From positions 1 to 33,031 of the forward strand of contig NZ_AKJK01000002.1 in NCBI RefSeq assembly GCF_000282375.1: a stretch of DNA of 33,031 nucleotides. The letters are read 5' to 3'. The notes under the pieces were generated by a model. That model had not been told where the DNA came from and did not search any database. It worked only from the letters and a program-made list of their open reading frames with translations. This DNA comes from Pseudomonas sp. GM50 (lineage in GTDB: Bacteria > Pseudomonadota > Gammaproteobacteria > Pseudomonadales > Pseudomonadaceae). The translations under genes and the position numbers were made by a program. Positions 1-7,982 of this stretch are shown here, in pieces; position 1 is the stretch's first letter; each line of letters opens with the position of its first letter.

Positions 1-836
1 GCCGCGCGGTGGCTGCTGCCGTATTCGGCGACGCGACCAAGGTCAAATTCAGCCAGTTGAATGCCAAGGAGCGTTTCACTGCTCTGCAATCCGGCGAAAT
101 CGATGTGCTGTCGCGCAACTCCACCATGACCAGCTCTCGTGACGCGGGCATGGGCCTGAAGTTTCCAGGCTTCATCACCTACTACGACGGCATCGGCTTC
201 CTGGCCAACAGCAAACTGGGCGTCAAGAGCGCCAAGGAACTGGACGGTGCAACCATCTGCATCCAGGCCGGTACCACCACTGAGCTGAACGTCTCCGACT
301 ACTTCCGCGCCAATGGCCTGAAATACACCCCGATCACTTTCGACACCTCTGATGAAAGCGCCAAGTCGCTGGAATCCGGTCGTTGCGACGTGCTGACCTC
401 CGACAAGTCCCAGCTGTTCGCCCAGCGCAGCAAGCTGGCCTCGCCGAAGGACTACGTCGTTCTGCCGGAAACCATTTCCAAGGAACCACTGGGCCCGGTC
501 GTGCGTAACGGCGACGATGAGTGGCTGGCTATCGTGCGCTGGACGGGCTATGCCCTGCTCAACGCCGAAGAAGCAGGCGTGACCTCGAAAAACGTCGAAG
601 CTGAAGCCAAGTCCACCAAGAACCCTGACGTCGCTCGTATGCTGGGCGCTGACGGTGAATACGGTAAAGACCTGAAACTGCCGAAAGACTGGGTCGTGAA
701 GATCGTCAAGCAAGTCGGCAACTACGGTGAGATGTTCGAGCGCAACCTCGGCAAGGACACTCCGCTGCAAATCGACCGCGGCCTGAACGCGCTGTGGAAC
801 GCTGGCGGCATCCAATACGCACCACCAGTGCGCTGA
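1..836 (+). CDS. aapJ: General L-amino-acid ABC transporter, periplasmic binding protein (5' partial)
   Basis: This is the periplasmic solute-binding component that would deliver a broad range of L-amino acids to the AapQM channel. The frame is already open at base 3 and the start lies outside the window. About 277 residues are visible of a protein usually near 340, so the signal peptide and the first lobe are missing. Visible family features include the stretch LQSGEIDVLSRNSTMTSSRD and the later ESGRCDVLTSDKSQL, typical of SBP family 3 proteins of the AapJ/BztA branch. The stop at 834-836 is followed by a hairpin and then aapQ 65 bp downstream. The call rests on this sequence and on the complete QMP set that follows. 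Confidence 0.93.
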   Translation, partial: RAVAAAVFGDATKVKFSQLNAKERFTALQSGEIDVLSRNSTMTSSRDAGMGLKFPGFITYYDGIGFLANSKLGVKSAKELDGATICIQAGTTTELNVSDYFRANGLKYTPITFDTSDESAKSLESGRCDVLTSDKSQLFAQRSKLASPKDYVVLPETISKEPLGPVVRNGDDEWLAIVRWTGYALLNAEEAGVTSKNVEAEAKSTKNPDVARMLGADGEYGKDLKLPKDWVVKIVKQVGNYGEMFERNLGKDTPLQIDRGLNALWNAGGIQYAPPVR

Positions 837-843
837 TGGTTCT

Positions 844-872
844 ATCACCCGGCGGGCCAACCGCCGGGTGAT
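844..872 (+). terminator. Intra-operon hairpin between aapJ and aapQ
   Basis: A 12-bp perfect stem (ATCACCCGGCGG and its complement) closes a five-base loop GCCAA. It has no long T-run, so it looks like an mRNA-stabilising or attenuating hairpin more than a full terminator. In binding-protein transporter operons such hairpins are known to keep binding-protein mRNA in excess over permease mRNA; here that role is inferred from position. Confidence 0.7.
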
Positions 873-901
873 GTTCTGTTCCATTATTTCCGGGGCACTT
901 C

Positions 902-2083
902 ATGCAAAATTCAATCGGCGCACCAAAGCAGAGGTTCAGCCTCAGCGATCCACGAGTGCGTGCGTGGCTGTTTCAGATCATCACGGTTGTCGCCGTGGTC
1001 GGGATGGGTTGGTACCTGTTCGACAACACGCAAACCAACCTTCAGCACCGGGGCATTACCTCCGGTTTCGACTTTCTTGAGCGCAGTGCCGGTTTCGGCA
1101 TCGCTCAGCACCTGATCGACTACACCGAATCGGACAGCTATGCCCGTGTGTTCGTCATCGGTTTGCTCAACACCCTGCTGGTCACCTTTATCGGTGTGAT
1201 CCTGGCGACGATCCTCGGTTTCATCGTCGGTGTGGCACGGCTGTCGAAGAACTGGATCATTGCCAAGCTGGCGACGGTGTATGTAGAGGTCTTTCGTAAC
1301 ATTCCGCCGCTGCTGCAAATCCTGTTCTGGTACTTCGCGGTGTTCCTGACCATGCCGGGGCCACGCAACAGCCATAACTTCGGCGACACCTTCTTCGTCA
1401 GCAGCCGCGGCCTGAACATGCCCGCGGCGTTGGCGGCGGATGGTTTCTGGCCGTTTGTGGTGAGCATCGTCGTGGCCATCGTGGCCATCGTGCTGATGTG
1501 CCGCTGGGCCAACAAGCGTTTCGAAGCAACCGGCGTACCGTTCCACAAGTTCTGGGTCGGCCTGGCGATGTTTCTGGTGATTCCTGCGCTGTGTGCCTTG
1601 ATCTTCGGCGCACCACTGCACTGGGAAATGCCGGAGCTCAAGGGCTTCAACTTCGTCGGTGGCTGGGTGCTGATCCCGGAACTGCTGGCGCTGACCCTGG
1701 CCTTGACGGTGTACACCGCGGCGTTTATCGCCGAGATCGTGCGTTCGGGCATCAAGTCGGTCAGCCACGGCCAGACCGAAGCGGCCCACTCGTTGGGGCT
1801 GCGCAACGGTCCGACCCTGCGCAAGGTGATCATTCCGCAAGCCCTGCGCGTGATCATTCCACCGCTGACCAGCCAATACCTGAACCTGGCGAAAAACTCC
1901 TCGCTGGCGGCCGGTATCGGTTATCCGGAGATGGTGTCGTTGTTTGCCGGTACGGTGCTGAACCAGACCGGGCAGGCGATCGAAGTCATTGCCATCACCA
2001 TGAGCGTGTACCTGGCGATCAGTATCAGCATTTCCCTGCTGATGAACTGGTACAACAAGCGCATTGCGCTGATCGAGCGGTAA
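902..2083 (+). CDS. aapQ: General L-amino-acid ABC transporter permease AapQ
   Basis: This is an inner-membrane permease of the polar amino-acid (HisMQ) family, 393 residues, with several hydrophobic segments and a large extra insert between the first two helices, as is usual for AapQ/BztB. The cytoplasmic EAA loop that contacts the ATPase is clear around residues 280-310 (GQTEAAHSLGLRNG, with the Glu near 293). The first 60 residues are mostly polar before the first membrane span. The ATG at 902 follows only a weak purine stretch (CCGGGGC), so translation may lean on the upstream message. It pairs with AapM, whose gene starts 10 bp downstream. Confidence 0.93.
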   Translation: MQNSIGAPKQRFSLSDPRVRAWLFQIITVVAVVGMGWYLFDNTQTNLQHRGITSGFDFLERSAGFGIAQHLIDYTESDSYARVFVIGLLNTLLVTFIGVILATILGFIVGVARLSKNWIIAKLATVYVEVFRNIPPLLQILFWYFAVFLTMPGPRNSHNFGDTFFVSSRGLNMPAALAADGFWPFVVSIVVAIVAIVLMCRWANKRFEATGVPFHKFWVGLAMFLVIPALCALIFGAPLHWEMPELKGFNFVGGWVLIPELLALTLALTVYTAAFIAEIVRSGIKSVSHGQTEAAHSLGLRNGPTLRKVIIPQALRVIIPPLTSQYLNLAKNSSLAAGIGYPEMVSLFAGTVLNQTGQAIEVIAITMSVYLAISISISLLMNWYNKRIALIER

Positions 2084-2093
2084 GGAAGAGCGC

Positions 2094-3191
2094 ATGACGA
2101 CTCATACTTTCAAACCCGACATGCCACCACCGAGCAGTAGCATCGGTATCGTGGCGTGGATGCGGGCGCACATGTTCTCCAGCTGGATCAACACCCTGCT
2201 GACGCTGTTCGCGTTCTATCTGATCTACCTGATAGTTCCCCCTATCTTGAGCTGGGCGATTCTCGACGCCAACTGGGTCGGTACCACCCGCGCCGATTGC
2301 ACCAAGGAGGGCGCCTGCTGGGTGTTCATCCAGCAGCGCTTCGGCCAGTTCATGTATGGCTACTACCCGACAGACCTGCGCTGGCGCGTAGACCTGACCG
2401 TGTGGCTGGCGGTGATTGGCGTGGCGCCGCTGTTCGTCGCACGCGTTCCACACAAGGCAATCTACGGTCTGAGCTTTCTGGTGCTCTATCCGATCATTGC
2501 CTACCTCCTGCTGCACGGTGGCCTGTTCGGTCTGAGCAACGTGGCGACCAGCCAGTGGGGCGGCCTGATGCTGACCCTGGTGATCGCTACCGTCGGTATC
2601 GTCGGTGCATTGCCGCTGGGTATCGTTCTGGCCTTGGGCCGGCGTTCGAACATGCCGGCGATTCGCGTGGTCTGCGTGACCTTCATCGAGTTCTGGCGCG
2701 GCGTGCCGTTGATCACGGTGCTGTTCATGTCTTCGGTGATGTTGCCGTTGTTCCTGCCCGAAGGCATGAACTTCGACAAACTGCTGCGGGCGCTGATCGG
2801 CGTGATCCTGTTCCAGTCGGCCTATATCGCTGAAGTGGTGCGCGGCGGTCTGCAAGCGATCCCCAAAGGTCAGTACGAAGCGGCTGCAGCGATGGGCCTC
2901 GGATACTGGCGCAGCATGGGCCTGGTGATTCTGCCGCAAGCCCTGAAGCTGGTGATCCCTGGCATCGTCAACACCTTCATTGCGCTGTTCAAGGACACGA
3001 GCCTGGTGATCATCATCGGCCTGTTCGACCTGCTCAACAGCGTCAAGCAAGCCGCCGCCGACCCGAAATGGCTGGGCATGGCCACTGAAGGCTATGTGTT
3101 CGCGGCCCTGGTGTTCTGGATTTTCTGTTTTGGTATGTCGCGCTATTCCATGCATCTGGAACGCAAGCTCGACACTGGCCACAAGCGTTAG
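2094..3191 (+). CDS. aapM: General L-amino-acid ABC transporter permease AapM
   Basis: This is the second permease of the Aap importer, 365 residues, expected to form a heterodimeric channel with AapQ. The N-terminal half has widely spaced hydrophobic segments and a periplasmic-looking loop containing two Cys ([10 protein letters not shown]). The C-terminal half is the conserved BPD_transp_1 domain with the EAA loop [16 protein letters not shown] (Glu near 262). The ATG is preceded by AAGGAAGAG at good spacing, only 10 bp after aapQ, so the two are co-translated. aapP follows after 10 bp. Length and sequence fit AapM/BztC and no odd features are seen. Confidence 0.93.
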   Translation: MTTHTFKPDMPPPSSSIGIVAWMRAHMFSSWINTLLTLFAFYLIYLIVPPILSWAILDANWVGTTRADCTKEGACWVFIQQRFGQFMYGYYPTDLRWRVDLTVWLAVIGVAPLFVARVPHKAIYGLSFLVLYPIIAYLLLHGGLFGLSNVATSQWGGLMLTLVIATVGIVGALPLGIVLALGRRSNMPAIRVVCVTFIEFWRGVPLITVLFMSSVMLPLFLPEGMNFDKLLRALIGVILFQSAYIAEVVRGGLQAIPKGQYEAAAAMGLGYWRSMGLVILPQALKLVIPGIVNTFIALFKDTSLVIIIGLFDLLNSVKQAAADPKWLGMATEGYVFAALVFWIFCFGMSRYSMHLERKLDTGHKR

Positions 3192-3201
3192 GAGTTCTGT
3201 A

Positions 3202-3966
3202 ATGAGCGAAGCAATCAAAAAGCCTGTGAGCCCTGAAGGCATTATTCAGATGCAGGGCGTGAACAAGTGGTACGGCCAGTTCCACGTGTTGAAAGACATC
3301 AACCTGAACGTCAAGCAAGGCGAGCGTATCGTCCTGTGCGGCCCGTCGGGTTCCGGCAAATCCACCACCATCCGTTGCCTCAATCGTCTGGAAGAACACC
3401 AGCAGGGCCGCATTGTGGTCGATGGCGTGGAGCTGACCAACGACCTCAAGCAGATCGAAGCGATCCGCCGTGAAGTCGGCATGGTGTTCCAGCACTTCAA
3501 CCTGTTCCCGCACCTGACCATCCTGCAGAACTGCACCCTGGCACCGATGTGGGTACGCAAGATGCCCAAGCGCAAGGCCGAAGAGATCGCCATGCATTAC
3601 CTGGAGCGCGTACGCATTCCGGAGCAGGCGCATAAATACCCGGGGCAACTGTCTGGTGGTCAGCAACAGCGTGTGGCGATTGCCCGTGCCCTGTGCATGA
3701 AACCGAAAATCATGCTGTTCGACGAACCGACTTCGGCACTCGACCCAGAGATGGTGAAAGAGGTTCTGGACACCATGATCGGCCTGGCCGAAGACGGCAT
3801 GACCATGCTCTGCGTGACCCACGAAATGGGCTTCGCCCGTACCGTGGCCAACCGCGTGATCTTCATGGACAAGGGTGAAATCGTCGAACAGGCCGCGCCG
3901 AACGACTTCTTCGATAACCCGCAGAACGAGCGCACCAAACTGTTCCTGAGCCAGATTCTGCATTGA
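3202..3966 (+). CDS. aapP: General L-amino-acid ABC transporter ATP-binding protein AapP
   Basis: This 254-residue ATPase powers the Aap importer on the cytoplasmic face. Walker A (GPSGSGKST) lies at residues 47-55, the signature LSGGQQQR begins at about 150, and Walker B with the downstream D-loop reads [13 protein letters not shown]. The switch His is in the stretch CVTHEMGF. An in-frame start at 3094 would add 36 residues inside aapM, but the ATG at 3202 has GGAG at 3191-3194 and gives the family's usual length and N terminus. It is the last gene of the operon and is closed by a strong terminator. Confidence 0.95.
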   Translation: MSEAIKKPVSPEGIIQMQGVNKWYGQFHVLKDINLNVKQGERIVLCGPSGSGKSTTIRCLNRLEEHQQGRIVVDGVELTNDLKQIEAIRREVGMVFQHFNLFPHLTILQNCTLAPMWVRKMPKRKAEEIAMHYLERVRIPEQAHKYPGQLSGGQQQRVAIARALCMKPKIMLFDEPTSALDPEMVKEVLDTMIGLAEDGMTMLCVTHEMGFARTVANRVIFMDKGEIVEQAAPNDFFDNPQNERTKLFLSQILH

Positions 3967-3982
3967 TTGGCGCTTGGCAGTG

Positions 3983-4017
3983 AAATAAACCCGGACAGTG
4001 TTCCGGGTTTATTTTTT
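3983..4017 (+). terminator. Rho-independent terminator of the aap operon
   Basis: A 13-bp stem (AAATAAACCCGGA with TCCGGGTTTATTT) around a six-base loop is followed by a T-run. The A-rich 5' arm means it could also stop the minus-strand mqsRA transcript arriving from the right. Confidence 0.9.
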
Positions 4018-4032
4018 GTTCTGCGTATGGGG

Positions 4033-4521
4033 TCAGGAGGTGAGCTCTGCCTCCCGTTCCGGATGGCGAGCGGCCAATAGTTGTTTGAGGGCGGCACCTT
4101 CGTTCAAGACCTGAATTTCAGCCAGCAAATAGGGATGACGATCCAATAGCTGCATTAGTGTGAGTAACGGTTTTGGTGCAGGTAGCTCGCCTCGTTCATA
4201 CCGCGAAAAAGCATTGTTCCCACCGCCGGACAGCAACTGCACTGCGTTTTTTTGCGTAAGATGGAGTTTACGGCGGATGCGCTTTATCTCGGAGCCGATC
4301 AGTTGCAAGCAGTCCTTGAGCAACTGATCGCCTGCTTCCGAATAACGGTCAGCGCTGTCGGTGTCATGATCGAATTCGATTTCCCCGCAAACTCTGCATT
4401 CCCAGCCCGCAAGATTGTTAACAAGTCGAGACATTTGTTTGTAATTGACGGAGAGGGTGCGTCCTTCAAAGTGCCCCATTCCATCGTGAGTACCGCAGTT
4501 GACGCATTGCTGCGTTCTCAT
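4033..4521 (-). CDS. mqsA: MqsA-family antitoxin (zinc-binding N domain plus HTH)
   Basis: This 162-residue protein is predicted to neutralise the MqsR toxin and to repress its own operon. Two CxxC pairs (Cys6/Cys9 and Cys42/Cys45) match the structural zinc site of the MqsA N-terminal domain. The C-terminal HTH carries the family stretch GGGNNAFSRYERGE followed by LLDRHPYLL, very close to the E. coli sequence as I remember it. It exceeds E. coli MqsA (131 residues) in part through a roughly 20-residue C-terminal tail (NEGAALKQLLAARHPE...). Its ATG overlaps the mqsR stop by 4 bp, so translation is coupled. The locus looks more AT-rich than its neighbours, which fits a mobile module; this was not computed. 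Confidence 0.88.
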   Translation of the reverse strand: MRTQQCVNCGTHDGMGHFEGRTLSVNYKQMSRLVNNLAGWECRVCGEIEFDHDTDSADRYSEAGDQLLKDCLQLIGSEIKRIRRKLHLTQKNAVQLLSGGGNNAFSRYERGELPAPKPLLTLMQLLDRHPYLLAEIQVLNEGAALKQLLAARHPEREAELTS

Positions 4522-4829
4522 AGGTTTTTCTCCTTGAAGGAGACTACCGGATGTCCACCACCGGGGCGGTAAGACACTTTGATGTAAATCTCCATTCCAT
4601 GAAATGTTGTGTGATAAACGTCTTGCCAGACCCGATGGTCGACATAGGTGGTCATGGATTTGAAGAGCATTCGGCGTTCCAGTGCGCTGGTCGCCTGGAT
4701 CATTTGGCAGAGGTTTAAGCCCATGTCATTGCCTGATTCCAGAGCCCGTCGGGTGAATGCCTTTCTGCCCAGCCTGACAATCTCCGCCTTGACCACTGCC
4801 AAGTCGTAGTGGGGGGTATTCTTTTCCAT
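4518..4829 (-). CDS. mqsR: MqsR-family mRNA interferase toxin
   Basis: This 103-residue protein matches the MqsR family of RelE-fold endoribonucleases, which cut mRNA mainly at GCU sites in E. coli. The N terminus MEKNTPHYDL and the core FKSMTTYVDHRVWQDVY, followed by VVSFKEK near the C terminus, are family hallmarks. The residues reported as important in E. coli MqsR (Lys56, Gln68, Tyr81, Lys96) have plausible counterparts at Lys57, Gln69, Tyr82 and Lys99, so the toxin looks intact. As in E. coli, the toxin gene comes before the antitoxin gene, the reverse of most TA operons. A palindromic operator candidate sits 25 bp upstream of the start. Confidence 0.9.
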   Translation of the reverse strand: MEKNTPHYDLAVVKAEIVRLGRKAFTRRALESGNDMGLNLCQMIQATSALERRMLFKSMTTYVDHRVWQDVYHTTFHGMEIYIKVSYRPGGGHPVVSFKEKNL

Positions 4830-4853
4830 AAGAAGCCGCTTGCCCTGTCCCTG

Positions 4854-4876
4854 AAATTACCCTTAAAGGGTAATTT
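4854..4876. promoter_or_regulatory. Predicted MqsA operator palindrome
   Basis: A perfect 23-bp palindrome consists of the half-site AAATTACCCTT, one central A, and the exact reverse complement. It lies 25 bp upstream of the mqsR start, where a promoter would be. E. coli MqsA binds palindromes with an AACCT...AGGTT core; the ACCCTT/AAGGGT arms here resemble that. Autorepression is inferred. Confidence 0.75.
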
Positions 4877-4963
4877 TGACTAATCGAAAATCCCGCTCCT
4901 TCTCCTGCCCTTTGAACGTAGGCGGTTGCCGTCCTACACGTAGCTGACTAACATGTCAGAAAA

Positions 4964-4984
4964 TTCATCCTATGATTGGATGAA
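4964..4984. promoter_or_regulatory. Inverted repeat before the GntR gene (operator candidate)
   Basis: The arms TTCATCC and GGATGAA are separated by seven bases. The right arm touches the AAAGGG ribosome binding site of the GntR gene, and a second, shorter repeat (CTGAC/GTCAG, 4944-4959) sits just upstream. GntR/FCD regulators often bind short inverted repeats next to their own gene, so autoregulation of the regulator/transporter unit is plausible. Confidence 0.5.
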
Positions 4985-4996
4985 AGGGCGAATCCT

Positions 4997-5656
4997 ATGT
5001 CAGACATTTCTCCATTAATTAAACGATCCCTGGTCGATCAGGCCCTGGACCAGCTACGCCTGCGCATCAATCAAGGCATCTGGACGGTCGGCCAGCGCTT
5101 GCCCACCGAGCCGGAGCTGGCGACTGAGCTGGGCATCAGCCGCAACACGGTGCGTGAAGCCATGCGCGTGTTGGCGTTTTCCGGGTTGATCGAGATTCGC
5201 CAGGGCGACGGCAGCTATCTACGGGCGGTGATTGATCCGCTGGACACCATGAAGGCGCTGTCCCGTTGCACTCAAGAACAGGCTCGGGAAACCCGGCACA
5301 TTCTGGAAGTTGAAGCCATGGGCCTGGCTGCGTTACGCCGTACCGATGAAGACCTGGTGGCATTGCGCGAAGCGCTAGGCGTCAGCGGCAGTCACTACCA
5401 CGGCGATCTCGACACCTACATCGCCTGCGATCTGGTGTTTCACCGTCGACTGGTGGATGCGGCGCACAACCCGACACTCAGCGAGCTGTATCGCTATTTC
5501 TCCAGCATCGTCGGCGCGCACTTGCGCCAGACCCTGAACATCTCACCCCGACGCCAAGCGGTGTTCGACCTTCATGTCGAACTGCTCGATGCCGTCGAGC
5601 AACGCGACCCGGAACGGGCCAAAGCCCTGTCGAGGCAGTTGATCAATGAACCTTGA
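4997..5656 (+). CDS. GntR-family transcriptional regulator, FadR/FCD subfamily
   Basis: This is a 219-residue DNA-binding regulator. Residues about 8-75 form the GntR winged helix (GQRLPTEPELATELGISRNT, then VREAMRVL and GLIEIRQGDGSYL). Residues about 85-215 form an all-helical FCD ligand domain with Asp/His positions typical of metal-binding FCD proteins (CDLVFHRRLVDAAHN, and a later LHVELL). The ATG at 4997 is preferred because AAAGGG lies about nine bases upstream; a TTG at 4976 would add seven residues and lies inside the inverted repeat. The MFS gene follows at once, so control of that transporter is the likely role. The ligand is unknown. Confidence 0.85.
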   Translation: MSDISPLIKRSLVDQALDQLRLRINQGIWTVGQRLPTEPELATELGISRNTVREAMRVLAFSGLIEIRQGDGSYLRAVIDPLDTMKALSRCTQEQARETRHILEVEAMGLAALRRTDEDLVALREALGVSGSHYHGDLDTYIACDLVFHRRLVDAAHNPTLSELYRYFSSIVGAHLRQTLNISPRRQAVFDLHVELLDAVEQRDPERAKALSRQLINEP

Positions 5657-5669
5657 AACCGAGAACCCC

Positions 5670-6962
5670 ATGTCCAGCCAGCAGGCCAGCAACAGCAGCA
5701 TTATTGAGCGCAAGCGTACGGCGGAGCTCGAAGAGCTGTTGATCGACGCCGAGGCCGATGACGAGCAGGTTCAGCAAAGTCACCCGGTCCTTCAGCGGCC
5801 GTGGCTGTTGTTGCTCGGGCTGATTCTGGTGGCGCTGAACCTGCGTCCGGCGCTGTCGAGCATGGCGCCGATGCTCAGCGAGGTCTCGAAAACACTGGGG
5901 TTATCGGCTGCGCTGGCCGGTTTGCTGACGACCTTGCCAGTACTCTGTCTCGGTCTGTTCGCGCCATTGGCGCCAGTGCTGGCGCGACGTTTTGGTGCCG
6001 AACGGGTGGTGTTGGGGATTCTCCTGATGCTGGCCGGCGGGATCATTTTGCGCAGTTCGTTCGGCGAAGTTGGTTTGTTCGCTGGCAGCGTGCTGGCCGG
6101 CGCCAGCATCGGGGTGATCGGCGTGCTGCTGCCCGGCATTGTCAAACGCGACTTCCCGAAACAGGCTGGCACCATGACCGGCGTCTACACCATGGCCCTG
6201 TGCCTGGGCGCGGCCATGGCGGCCGGGGCGACCGTGCCGTTGAGCGAACATTTCGACAAAAGCTGGGCCTTGGGTCTCGGCTTCTGGGTGGTTCCAGCGT
6301 TGGTCGCGGCGATTTTCTGGCTGCCGCAAGTGGGTCAGAAACACGGCGCGCATCATGTTGCCTATCGGGTCCGAGGGCTGTTGCGTGATCCGCTGGCCTG
6401 GCAAGTGACCTTGTACATGGGCCTGCAATCGTCTTTGGCCTACATCGTGTTTGGCTGGCTACCGTCGATTCTGATCGGCCGCGGCCTGACGCCAACCCAG
6501 GCCGGTCTGGTGCTTTCGGGGTCGGTGATTGTCCAGTTGATCAGCTCGCTGGCGGCACCCTGGCTGGCGACCCGTGGCAAGGATCAGCGATTGGCGATCG
6601 TGATCGTCATGGCAATGACGCTCGGCGGTCTGTTCGGTTGCCTTTATGCACCGATCGATGGCTTGTGGGGCTGGGCGATCCTGCTGGGATTGGGGCAGGG
6701 CGCCACGTTCAGCCTGGCGCTGACCCTGATCGTGCTGCGTTCGCGGGATGCTCATGTCGCGGCCAACCTGTCGAGCATGGCCCAGGGCTTCGGTTACACC
6801 CTGGCGTCCATGGGACCGTTCGCGGTTGGCGTGGTGCATGACTGGACCGGCGGCTGGAGCGCCCTGGGCTGGATCTTCGGCGTCATTGGCCTTGGCGCAA
6901 TCATTGCCGGCCTGGGTGCCGGGCGTTCGCTGTACGTGCAGGTCGAAAGCGAAAAGATCTGA
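5670..6962 (+). CDS. CynX/NimT-family MFS transporter
   Basis: This is a 430-residue inner-membrane protein with a polar N-terminal tail of about 45 residues, then roughly 12 hydrophobic segments typical of the major facilitator superfamily. The first helix region LLLGLILVALNLRPALSSMA is a hallmark of the cyanate/2-nitroimidazole (CynX/NimT) branch. The ATG at 5670 follows GAAACCGAGA; an earlier in-frame ATG at 5646 overlaps the regulator's last codons and has a poorer binding site. The gene starts 13 bp after the GntR stop, so the two form one unit. The substrate cannot be told from sequence: members export or import small anions and nitro-heterocycles. Confidence 0.85.
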   Translation: MSSQQASNSSIIERKRTAELEELLIDAEADDEQVQQSHPVLQRPWLLLLGLILVALNLRPALSSMAPMLSEVSKTLGLSAALAGLLTTLPVLCLGLFAPLAPVLARRFGAERVVLGILLMLAGGIILRSSFGEVGLFAGSVLAGASIGVIGVLLPGIVKRDFPKQAGTMTGVYTMALCLGAAMAAGATVPLSEHFDKSWALGLGFWVVPALVAAIFWLPQVGQKHGAHHVAYRVRGLLRDPLAWQVTLYMGLQSSLAYIVFGWLPSILIGRGLTPTQAGLVLSGSVIVQLISSLAAPWLATRGKDQRLAIVIVMAMTLGGLFGCLYAPIDGLWGWAILLGLGQGATFSLALTLIVLRSRDAHVAANLSSMAQGFGYTLASMGPFAVGVVHDWTGGWSALGWIFGVIGLGAIIAGLGAGRSLYVQVESEKI

Positions 6963-7017
6963 TTTGCACACACTGTCGGTATTCGGAGTGCGAATGCTGA
7001 TGGTGTTTCGTCCGCTT

Positions 7018-7042
7018 GCAGATTATCGTGCTGGCAATCTGC
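7018..7042. repeat. Short inverted repeat upstream of the NTF2-like gene
   Basis: GCAGATT and AATCTGC are separated by 11 bases in the 100-bp gap between the MFS gene and the next gene. It could be an operator or a weak hairpin. There is no T-run, and no convincing promoter was found beside it. Confidence 0.3.
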
Positions 7043-7062
7043 CTATTCTCCGGAGCCTGCCC

Positions 7063-7533
7063 ATGAGTGATGCCCACAACGCCTTGATCACCCGGTTCTA
7101 CCAAGCCTTCCAGCGGCTGGATGCCGAGGCCATGAGCGCCTGCTACACCGACGACGTGGTGTTCAGTGATCCGGCGTTCGGCGAACTGCGCGGACGCGAT
7201 GCCGGCGACATGTGGCGCATGCTCACCACCCGGGCCAAGGATTTCTCCCTGACCTTCGATAACGTGCGCAGCGATGAGCGCACCGGTGGTGCCCATTGGG
7301 TGGCGACGTACCTGTTCAGCCAGACCGGCAACATCGTGGTCAACGACATCCAGGCACGTTTCGTGTTTCGCGACGGCAAGATCTGCGAGCATCACGACAG
7401 CTTTGATCTGTGGCGCTGGTCGCGTCAGGCGCTGGGTTTCAAAGGGCTGTTGCTGGGTTGGACGCCAGTGGTGAGTAACGCCGTTCGTGCTCAAGCGTTG
7501 AAGGGGCTGAAGGCATTCCAGGCCAGTCGCTGA
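7063..7533 (+). CDS. Nuclear transport factor 2-like (SnoaL-type) protein
   Basis: This is a 156-residue protein with the NTF2-like cone fold. The opening [20 protein letters not shown], then [20 protein letters not shown] and later [20 protein letters not shown], is the standard layout of the family, in which small enzymes and ligand-binding proteins share a cone-shaped cavity. The ATG at 7063 has CGGAG about ten bases upstream. The frame is open further upstream into the MFS gene, but those codons overlap another frame of a clear transporter. The catalytic role is unknown; many relatives are annotated only as ketosteroid isomerase-like. It reads in the same direction as its neighbours but shows no tight coupling. 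Confidence 0.82.
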   Translation: MSDAHNALITRFYQAFQRLDAEAMSACYTDDVVFSDPAFGELRGRDAGDMWRMLTTRAKDFSLTFDNVRSDERTGGAHWVATYLFSQTGNIVVNDIQARFVFRDGKICEHHDSFDLWRWSRQALGFKGLLLGWTPVVSNAVRAQALKGLKAFQASR

Positions 7534-7573
7534 TAAGATCGCGGCTTGTTTCCTCTCAAGCCTTGATCGTCAC

Positions 7574-7894
7574 GTGAACACATCGAGCGAATCTTCCGTC
7601 ATTGCCGCCGAACCGCCGCTGCCCGTCAGCAAACCCTGGTTCGTCTACCTCGTTCGCGCGGCCAATGGTTCGCTCTACTGCGGGATCAGCGACGATCCCG
7701 TTCGCCGCTTCGCCACTCACCAAAGTGGCAAGGGCGCGCGCTTCTTTCTGTCCAGTCCTGCCGTGGCATTGGTTTACACCGAAGTCTGCCGCGATAAAGG
7801 CGAAGCACTGCGCCAGGAGCGCCTGATCAAAAAACTCAAGAAAAGCGCCAAGGAATGTCTGGTGGCGAGCGCGGCTGCGGGCTTATCAATCTGA
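7574..7894 (+). CDS. GIY-YIG domain protein, YhbQ/UPF0213 family
   Basis: This is a 106-residue single-domain GIY-YIG protein. After about 20 polar residues it reads [20 protein letters not shown] (the GIY and YIG strands), then [15 protein letters not shown] and an Arg/Lys-rich helix ([16 protein letters not shown]). It closely parallels E. coli YhbQ, for which DNA nuclease activity has been proposed. The start is GTG at 7574, 40 bp after the preceding stop, and no strong Shine-Dalgarno is seen; a shorter product would lose only the non-conserved N terminus. Role in vivo is uncertain. Confidence 0.85.
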   Translation: MNTSSESSVIAAEPPLPVSKPWFVYLVRAANGSLYCGISDDPVRRFATHQSGKGARFFLSSPAVALVYTEVCRDKGEALRQERLIKKLKKSAKECLVASAAAGLSI

Positions 7895-7982
7895 CTGATA
7901 AGCGCCCATCAGGCAGATGGGTAGGCTGCTTGTGGATTGCGCGTTAAGCTGCGGGCTCCTTATCCGAGCTGCGGAGCCGAGC

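Noticed and set aside
6748..7062. N-terminal extension of the NTF2-like protein into the MFS gene
   Set aside because: The extension is the out-of-frame reading of a clear transporter end; the family starts at about 7063.
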